Of a DNA stretch of 10,265 nt, positions 5,601 to 10,265 are shown one piece after another. The notes below the pieces were generated by a model. That model was not told where the DNA came from. It did no database searches and worked only from the letters and a program-made list of their open reading frames with translations. Both the position numbers and the translations under genes were made by a program. The DNA is taken from the NCBI GenBank assembly GCA_002405445.1, contig DHLV01000007.1, positions 1 to 10,265 on the forward strand, in the 5' to 3' direction. The DNA is from Flammeovirgaceae bacterium UBA4659. GTDB lineage: Bacteria; Bacteroidota; Bacteroidia; Cytophagales; Cyclobacteriaceae. Every line of letters starts with the position of its first letter. The first letter of the stretch is position 1.

Positions 5601-8252
5601 TTTGATGCCCGTGAGGATGGGGCGGTTGAGTTCATCGTATTTGGTGAACGTCCAGTACTTAATAGCATTGGTGGCACCCGCGCGCTGGTTGCCGTCTTGC
5701 GTCAGCACCAGACGGTCGCGCAGGTCATAGACCATAAACACCCAACCAGCACCCGGCACTTTCTTTTCGCTCATGCGCCTGCGCGCATCGTACTTATACT
5801 GAAACGCGAGGTTATCGAGCTGTTGTTGTGTGGGGTTAACGGTGGAACTGCCCAACAACGTCTTGCTTAATTCCGGCTGTAGCACATAGCGCAAATTACC
5901 GAGGTCATCGTAGATGTAATAGGTAGCGGCCCAATGGGCGGCAGTGTTCAAAACTGGGGTTGTAACGGCTTGTACTTTTTTCAATATCACGCGTCCTTCT
6001 TTGTCGGTGTACTCGCGTACTTCATTTCCTTGTTCGTCTTTCGTGCTCTTGATGCTGAGTTGCCCCGTAGTGTAGTAGCCACCGCTCACAGAAGTGTTCA
6101 CAGCCGTTTCGCGGATGGGCAAACCGGAGGCCGCATCTATTTTCCAGGCTATCACCTGCTCTTGCCCTGCGGCTGTGCCGTGCACGTTTACCAAGTAGGC
6201 ATGCTGAACGGCTTTGTTGTTGGTGTACCAATCCAGCCCGGTGCCAAAGTCTTTGTCGGGGCGGTTGAGGGGTGATGGTTCAAAAACTGTTTCGCTGAAT
6301 GGGCGTGAGTCGTCTGCTATTTTATCGGCAAGGCCGTTGCTATACGGATTGGTAAAGGTTGCGTTGTTCACATAGTTTCCGGAGGCATCGATGAGGCCAG
6401 TTTTGTACCATCCGTCAATCGTGTTGGTGATCACTGGCAAGTATTTTTTATTCTCGCGGCCGAAGGCATCATAGACCATGCTCTGCACCACGTCTTTTTT
6501 GGCGGGCGAGGCCTGGGTGCCCACCGTTTGCATGGGGCGGCCGAGGCCATCGAAATATTGGATGGATTGGCTGTTGCGCTCCACCGGCAGGTTGGGTATT
6601 TGCGCGGGGTCGGTGATGTTGTTTACTTGTATGGTGTTGGTGATGATGTAGTTTTCGTTGAGGCCTTCTAATTGTGGCAACACGCTAACGGCAGAAGAAA
6701 CGCCCGTACCATCTACATTCGATTTAGTCACCCGCACGGTGTAGTTGCCGGGGGTATTGGCGGAAAGAGTCTGCGCACTACCAACGGTCACGTTGCTGCT
6801 GTTGCGCCAGTCATAAGTAACGTAGCCAGCGCCTGCATCCAAATTCACCGCGAAAGCAAGTGCAACTCTGTTTGACGGGGCAGAGATTATTGGTGCGGCC
6901 TCCATGTTCAACGATGCCCACGTGCTTCCGCTGCTGAGGCAGCCTGCACTGCTCACGGTTTTGGCATAGGCATAATTGCTGGTGCTGGCAGAAACAGCGG
7001 GCGTGACATATGTTGCTGAGTTGCCTTGGAGCAAACTATTGGAAGGACTATACCAATTGTAAGTGCCACCAGCGGGTGCGCCAGTGGCTGTGATAGTAAA
7101 AGGTCCTGCATCAAAACGGTTTCTGGCAGCTACACTCGGTGCAGATGGCAAGGGATTTACTGTTGCCACTACGTTGATGGGTGAACCCACGCAGCCGTTG
7201 GCAGAGGGGGTAATGGAATAGGTGACCGTTCCGCCTGTGGTCGAGCTGAGGGACTGGGCGATGGTGCTCCCACTGCCTCCGTTGCTACCCATCACACCGG
7301 TGGGCGCAGCGGTCCAGGTGTAGGTAGTGCTCGCTATATTGTTTGGGTTGGTAATGGCGATGGAGGTAGACTGCTCTGAACAAAGTGTTTGGTTGGGGGC
7401 GGAGGCGGTGGGGCGAGGCTTGACAACAACGTAAACGACAGATGGATTGCCACTACATCCATTGACGGTGGCAGTCACGGTATAAGTCACGGTGCTCATT
7501 GAATTACCACCGATTGATAACTGCTGGGCGATGGTGCTGCCACTGCCTGCACTTGCGCCTGTAACACCTGGCGCTGACACTATCCAACTAAAGGTAGTGG
7601 GGCCGCCATTCGGATTACTCAAATTGATTGATGTTGATTGGTTGGAGCAGATCGACTGATTTGAAGCCAACACTGTGGGCAAAGGATAGATAGTAACTGG
7701 GGCAGTAGCCAACGCAGTGCCCCAACAACCTGAGGATAGCGCTGGCCTAAGGTAATAAATGCCGGCTGCGGTAACTGAAAATGGCGTAGAGTAATCAGTA
7801 GTTTGACTGATCCCCAATGGGTCTGTTTGCCAATACCAATTTTGCCCGAAAGGTGGCGCACCGCCAACTGTTATTATGCTGCTTCCGCAACTGCTTGCGT
7901 ACGTAAACGTGGCATTTGGCGTAAAATCACCACCGCAACTTGCTGCAACGTTTGTCGTACCCAATAATGTAGTTTCATTTATAAAACTTATCACGAAGCT
8001 GCCTGTGCCATTAAAGTAAATTGAAGCCCCATATGTTAACCCGTTTACGTAGGTCGAGACAACAGTTGCATTGTTGTTTACCTCCCAATATGCGTTGGTG
8101 TACACTACACCATCATTTACAGTATACTCATAGGTACCGGGCGCAACTACCGAATTCGGTCCAATGATCGAGCTCTGTGCATTAACATTTACTGACCATA
8201 AAACTGCCAATAAACTGGTGGTGCAACTGATAATGTTTATCAAGCGAAACAT
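2043..8252 (-). CDS. Exported DUF6443/RHS repeat protein with C-terminal M23 peptidase tip
   Basis: The protein has 2069 residues. A signal peptide covers 1-25 (cleavage near NVNA/Q). Ig/PKD-like domains follow to about 525, including a tandem pair at ~190-368. A DUF6443 domain lies at ~530-670 (IQYFDGLGRPMQTVGTQASP, VYDAFGRE). YD/RHS repeats run from ~740 to ~1560 (YDDLGNLRYV, YNIRGWL, YTYDANANLVTD, HLKDHLKNVRATF), broken at ~1097-1207 by a beta-sandwich insert. A second beta-sandwich spans ~1600-1765. The core ends with DYMPFGLTF, YKFQGQEQ and DPLAEK (1827-1832), then NSTQAFSENKV and VELEGLE. The variable tip (1857-2069) holds M23 motifs HNGID (H1917, D1921) and HLHYE (H2006, H2008). RHS shells of other toxins encapsulate a C-terminal toxin; this one probably carries a peptidoglycan peptidase outward. 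Secretion route is unknown; no type IX sorting domain is evident. The ATG at 8252 is preferred because it gives the signal peptide. Confidence 0.92.
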   Translation of the reverse strand: MFRLINIISCTTSLLAVLWSVNVNAQSSIIGPNSVVAPGTYEYTVNDGVVYTNAYWEVNNNATVVSTYVNGLTYGASIYFNGTGSFVISFINETTLLGTTNVAASCGGDFTPNATFTYASSCGSSIITVGGAPPFGQNWYWQTDPLGISQTTDYSTPFSVTAAGIYYLRPALSSGCWGTALATAPVTIYPLPTVLASNQSICSNQSTSINLSNPNGGPTTFSWIVSAPGVTGASAGSGSTIAQQLSIGGNSMSTVTYTVTATVNGCSGNPSVVYVVVKPRPTASAPNQTLCSEQSTSIAITNPNNIASTTYTWTAAPTGVMGSNGGSGSTIAQSLSSTTGGTVTYSITPSANGCVGSPINVVATVNPLPSAPSVAARNRFDAGPFTITATGAPAGGTYNWYSPSNSLLQGNSATYVTPAVSASTSNYAYAKTVSSAGCLSSGSTWASLNMEAAPIISAPSNRVALAFAVNLDAGAGYVTYDWRNSSNVTVGSAQTLSANTPGNYTVRVTKSNVDGTGVSSAVSVLPQLEGLNENYIITNTIQVNNITDPAQIPNLPVERNSQSIQYFDGLGRPMQTVGTQASPAKKDVVQSMVYDAFGRENKKYLPVITNTIDGWYKTGLIDASGNYVNNATFTNPYSNGLADKIADDSRPFSETVFEPSPLNRPDKDFGTGLDWYTNNKAVQHAYLVNVHGTAAGQEQVIAWKIDAASGLPIRETAVNTSVSGGYYTTGQLSIKSTKDEQGNEVREYTDKEGRVILKKVQAVTTPVLNTAAHWAATYYIYDDLGNLRYVLQPELSKTLLGSSTVNPTQQQLDNLAFQYKYDARRRMSEKKVPGAGWVFMVYDLRDRLVLTQDGNQRAGATNAIKYWTFTKYDELNRPILTGIKDTTTTVQLTQAQMQAAVNAHFAKASARWGETYVGNAAGNLHGYTNRAYPVITSGTTTRDPDRYLTVTYYDNYNFKSLWVGNYNYLNENLSEVANGIIYSQPATESSMTLGLTTGSKTKVLDGGVAGGFTWLEAVTYYDDKGRPVQTVSDNYKGGIDRTTTVLDFVGKALETKTTHNESDVTWKDQVGVSVTGNRLTRTATTTAGAASTQVLPAGQNGWLEVFVSETTTNRYIGFNDTNPDVNATNIDYALYLNGTTLKVVENNVVKLTQTSVLVAGDVLRIERNGTAVRYFRNGVQLSYQNTAALSSALMVDVSLQSNNATIVGVRTSFGGSGRTVTKRMIFDHANRLLRTYHQVDNNAEVLLSQSEYNELGQLVAKKLHSTDNGATFKQVVDRRYNIRGWLTRINNSDLTPDNVSDPRDYFGLNLTYNEVVPGLNNNAEYNGNVSSARWSNNQGLSDIKERAYKFTHDPMNRLLAASHQEKISAWNASTSFNENNLSYDLNGNIFTLSRNGAGGSLMDNLTYTYTGNLLKKVTDTGDAVKGFADGVNTATEYTYDANANLVTDPNRGVSGITYNHLNLVQKATKTTGDYILFTYDAKGNKLGEGEYTSAGALTKKTDYAGEFYYENDTLKFIAHNEGRVVMTGAQPEYQYHLKDHLKNVRATFTTKVDSDISTATLETAVAAAEQSKFLRYANARRINATLFDHTRNGTSSYSQRLNGSANEKTGLAKSISVMPGDSIKMEVFVKYVDSNSSNWTAALATLMSQIASGTAGVVVDGAGYSSSTATFPYAVGLNGTTGSSGVGPKAYMNWLIFDRNFVFKNGGYVRMSAAAKEQGHNVAHEKLTAAFTINEPGYVYVYLSNEETTPLEVYFDDWKVTQVKSPVIETTDYMPFGLTFNSYRREGSQLNRYKFQGQEQVSAFNLGWTQFKYRNGLSDLGRFFNNDPLAEKYYYNSTQAFSENKVTSHVELEGLESWSIQYSDGTNGQVRGPFANQTAAENHADDRLIMTPIPNPQATSEVNPDRMHPTLHIRRPHNGIDLVNSRGGTQGTPIVAPLNGKVTVKGYQNPGAGNYVQIKANKDGKLHNFFHLENGSTDNLQVNQNIQRGQQIGTAGETGGISSGAHLHYEVRGANGEVLQPRNENPTIQNGEQNKTVMPAFDFRLVLERWMNGQNNSNNNNNANNGSNN
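3655..4690 (-). repeat. Paralogous RHS core copy B (inside the full RHS gene)
   Basis: This is the intact-gene counterpart of copy A at 128-1205, in the same orientation and about 2.4 kb away, with the M23 tip and two small genes between the copies. Direct orientation means homologous recombination between A and B would delete the intervening tip and small genes and join the big gene to whatever tip follows copy A. Whether they are similar enough at the DNA level for this is uncertain. Confidence 0.8.
7149..7685 (-). repeat. Tandem pair of PKD/Ig-like modules within the RHS protein
   Basis: Two successive modules of about 89 residues (roughly 190-279 and 280-368) share the same skeleton: P-x-P-T, then a SNQSICSNQSTSI or PNQTLCSEQSTSI strand, an SNPN/TNPN turn, F/YTW, GSGSTIAQ, TVTY, and NGC before the next P-x-P. 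The paired cysteines in each could form a disulfide. Such modules are typical stalks in Bacteroidota surface proteins. The copies differ throughout, so this is old protein-level repetition. Boundaries are approximate. Confidence 0.8.
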
Positions 8253-8262
8253 TTCGTTAAAA

Positions 8263-8670
8263 TTAGTTTATACTGATTACTGAATAGCGATGATTAAGTC
8301 TAGGTCCATTAGCGTTTGCGAAATCAAGGGTAATTTGCATGCCTTGTGCATTCCGCTCAAAAACAAGCGTGCCCATCTGTCCATTGAGAGAAACAGTGTA
8401 TGTTATCTGTCCCGGCTCACTCACATTTGCCCAACTGCCACTTGTGCTTTGCACAGAAAGCTCAGTTACGTAGGTGTTATTCTTCTGCGACCAAATAATA
8501 GTTTGGTTTCCATTAGTAGCGAATTTGCAATGATAGGGCACTGATACGTTTCTGCTAATGTCGTTTAACTGGTCAACGTTCCAAGTGATTGGCTCAGTTA
8601 AAATATTTTGAGCTGTTACCATAATAGCGGCCCAACTAGTCAAAGCAATTGTCAAAAGAATCTTTTTCAT
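8263..8670 (-). CDS. Small exported protein of unknown function
   Basis: This 135-residue protein starts MKKILLTIALTSWAAIMVTA followed by Q, a clear Sec signal peptide (lysines, hydrophobic core, cleavage likely after A20). The mature ~115 residues are rich in Thr, Ser, Asn and Gln with alternating beta-type strands (for example ITYTVSLNGQMGTLVF) and only one cysteine; no catalytic motif is evident. I do not recognise the family. It lies 10 bases after the YD gene and its stop is 10 bases before the big RHS gene, so the three are probably co-transcribed. The position suggests an accessory role for the RHS protein, such as a periplasmic or surface partner, but this is inferred from position only. 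Its gene is visibly more A+T-rich than the RHS core. The ATG at 8670 is preferred because it gives an intact signal peptide. Confidence 0.85.
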   Translation of the reverse strand: MKKILLTIALTSWAAIMVTAQNILTEPITWNVDQLNDISRNVSVPYHCKFATNGNQTIIWSQKNNTYVTELSVQSTSGSWANVSEPGQITYTVSLNGQMGTLVFERNAQGMQITLDFANANGPRLNHRYSVISIN

Positions 8671-8680
8671 TCGCAGTATT

Positions 8681-10265
8681 CTATTGTTTGTAATTGTATT
8701 TGTTCTCTTTCAAAATCTTTCCAAAATGGTCTTTCACGAGCCAAAGTCTACTAAAAGAATCGTACTCAAAAGTTGTGATCAATCCTTTGGGGTCGCAAAC
8801 AGAGGTTATTCCAACGCCCGGTTTATGGGTATAAGAGGTCATGAGCGCGCCTTGTGGATGAAACCTCACCTCATCCACTTGTCCTGTTAAGTTGATCGTA
8901 TAAGAGGTTGACGCGCTGGCCGCTATGTTAACGGTCTGCAATGTCCACGCACCAGCGTTTTTTTGCCAATATGTGAGCACGTAGGCTTTGTTGGGTGTTA
9001 GGCCGGACAGTGTTTTTGTATAGCCGCCTGTTTTACTGGTAGTGCCTGTTCGTGCATCGTTTGCGAGCGAGTTGCCACCTTCTTCACCTCCCTCAAATGA
9101 AGTATGGAATATCTCGTTAACCTGGGCATTTTGCACTTCGGCATAAACAAAGTTGTTATCGGGTGCCCAAATGTAAGATATCGGGTTGTCAGAAGACTTC
9201 TTTGCTACAACCTGCCGTCCGCGGGAGTTATAACCATATTCATACCAGGGTTTATAGAGGGTTGAGCTGTTTTCAATTTGCGGTTGTGCCGTTTCCAACA
9301 CATTTACAAATTGTGGCTTCAATGCAAATGGATCTAATACTACGTTATTTCCGCTTACCACGCGCTCGGTGCCATTTGTCACTACCCAGTTGCTTTGATG
9401 AATCGGGAACGACTTTATCGTTGGCGAATATTCAATCTTGGTCCTCGTGATTTTGCCATCGGAGGTTTCAACATCGATTTGGTTGGGCCGTAAACTATTA
9501 ACGTTATAGACGAGCGTTTTGACCGTAGTCTTTTGGGTACCTGTTGGCGAAAACTCTCGTGTTATTGTTTTCTTTAATTGAACCAGTTTCGTAAAGAGCG
9601 TGTAAGAGTTCGCAAAACTCACCGAGACCTGGGTGCCAGATATGCCTCCGAGGTTTCTCAAAGAAAAACATGGTGTCCCATTTTGCAGTTGCGCAACTTC
9701 TTGATATTAGTTTTCCTCCTCAAATATTTTTGCGCCATTCGAGCCAAAACTTGTGGTCATCAGCAAACGTCCCCGATTTGATTCATTGCTAGTAGGCTGC
9801 CCCAAAAATTGCTGTATGCTTGTAAGTGAACATGGGGTGATGATTCCCAACCCATTTGAATAAGAGGGCATTACGATCTTTGTCTCTCCATGGGAGTCGG
9901 GGAAAAGATCAAAGTTAGAATATTGGTATTGGGTACTAGCTCCGTCTTGCCTGGTTTCAGCTACGGACGAGTATGCAACATGGCTGCCTTGGCTCAATGA
10001 CAACGAAAATATGGGGGACGACTCACGGGCGTAAAGAAAGCCAAAGCCTGGGTCTCCACCCGCCCAAGCAGAACTCAGAAGGAGGGAATAAGTCACTCTA
10101 TTGCCACAAATTCCGTTTGAATAAATGAAATCACGTTTAACCAACAATTCATCATTGTATTCAAGATTTTTTAAGGTCTTAATTCGAAGCCCACCTGCTG
10201 TAGCCACATCGGTACTTAAAATTGGGCGCACCTCGCCATCAACACTGACATTATATTGGCATCCA
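8681..10265 (-). pseudogene. YD/RHS-like surface protein, C-terminal part, interrupted by one in-frame stop
   Basis: The frame is open from the right edge of the window to a TAG at 8681-8683, except for one TAA at 9707-9709. Both halves look like one protein: the upstream half has the AGGLRIK, GSHVAYSSV and RGRLL phrases, and the downstream half continues with YWQKN, VDEVRFHPQGALMTSYTH, VGITSVCDPKGLITTFEYD and VKDHFGKIL, all familiar to me from the end of large Bacteroidota YD-repeat proteins that precede DUF6443 RHS genes. A segment at about 8870-9110 (SFEGGEEGG to DEVRF) resembles the beta-sandwich modules of these proteins. The right edge cuts off the N-terminus. Two separate genes are a weaker reading, because the second half would have to start at a TTG (9661) with no recognisable ribosome site. 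Function is unknown; a surface role is inferred from family. If the stop is real, the product lacks its last ~340 residues. Confidence 0.75.
9707..9709 (-). other. In-frame TAA stop inside the YD protein gene
   Basis: The minus strand reads KIFEEEN, then TAA, then YQEVAQLQNGTPCFSLRNLGG in the same frame, with no insertion or deletion needed. In related proteins, as I recall them, this point usually reads like an ENEY or NxY turn between YD-type strands. A single G-to-T change in a GAA codon would therefore explain the stop. A sequencing error would look the same. Confidence 0.7.

Noticed and set aside
7149..7685. Repeated DNA as a possible CRISPR array
   Set aside because: The repeat units are ~89 codons long, imperfect and coding (PKD-like modules), with no short identical direct repeats or unique spacers.
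9707..10231. Separate 174-residue gene with a GTG start
   Set aside because: The frame continues upstream to the window edge (reading GCQYNVSVDGE before the GTG), so the start is only an artefact of where a GTG falls inside a longer gene.

Overview
The window looks like a piece of a Bacteroidota chromosome, possibly Cytophagales or Chitinophagales. The assignment rests on protein style, not on a marker gene: DUF6443-type RHS proteins with PKD-like Ig domains, the core-end phrase DPLAEK followed by a NSTxAFSENKV/VELEGLE block, signal peptides ending in AQ, and no clear Shine-Dalgarno sequences. Every gene I accept is on the minus strand, so the locus reads from right to left. There is no gene-free stretch over about 60 bases, and I saw no convincing promoter, terminator, tRNA, rRNA, IS element or CRISPR array.

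In transcription order: (1) 10265 to 8681, the C-terminal part of a large Bacteroidota YD/RHS-like surface protein whose frame is open to the window edge but broken by one in-frame TAA at 9707-9709; (2) 8670 to 8263, a small exported protein of unknown function, 10 bases downstream; (3) 8252 to 2043, a 2069-residue exported RHS protein (signal peptide, PKD-like repeats, DUF6443, YD/RHS repeats, core-end motif) that ends in a variable tip carrying a complete-looking M23 (lysostaphin-type) zinc peptidase site; (4) 2068 to 1550, a small protein with a signal peptide whose start overlaps the end of the RHS gene; (5) 1501 to 1244, a small predicted lipoprotein; (6) 1183 to the left edge, an RHS core fragment without signal peptide, Ig domains or DUF6443, paralogous to the middle of the big gene and running out of the window.

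The best reading is a polymorphic-toxin locus. A long RHS shell delivers a cell-wall peptidase tip. One or two small envelope-directed proteins follow directly and are the natural immunity candidates, since an M23 enzyme would act in the periplasm. A displaced RHS core fragment follows these and could act as a donor for exchanging the tip. Base composition supports this: the core is G+C-rich (hand count 41/60 at 3241-3300), while the tip end and following gene are A+T-rich (18/60 at 2041-2100, 22/60 at 1861-1920). Toxin activity, immunity and tip exchange are inferences; the domains, motifs, overlap, paralogy and in-frame stop are visible in the sequence.
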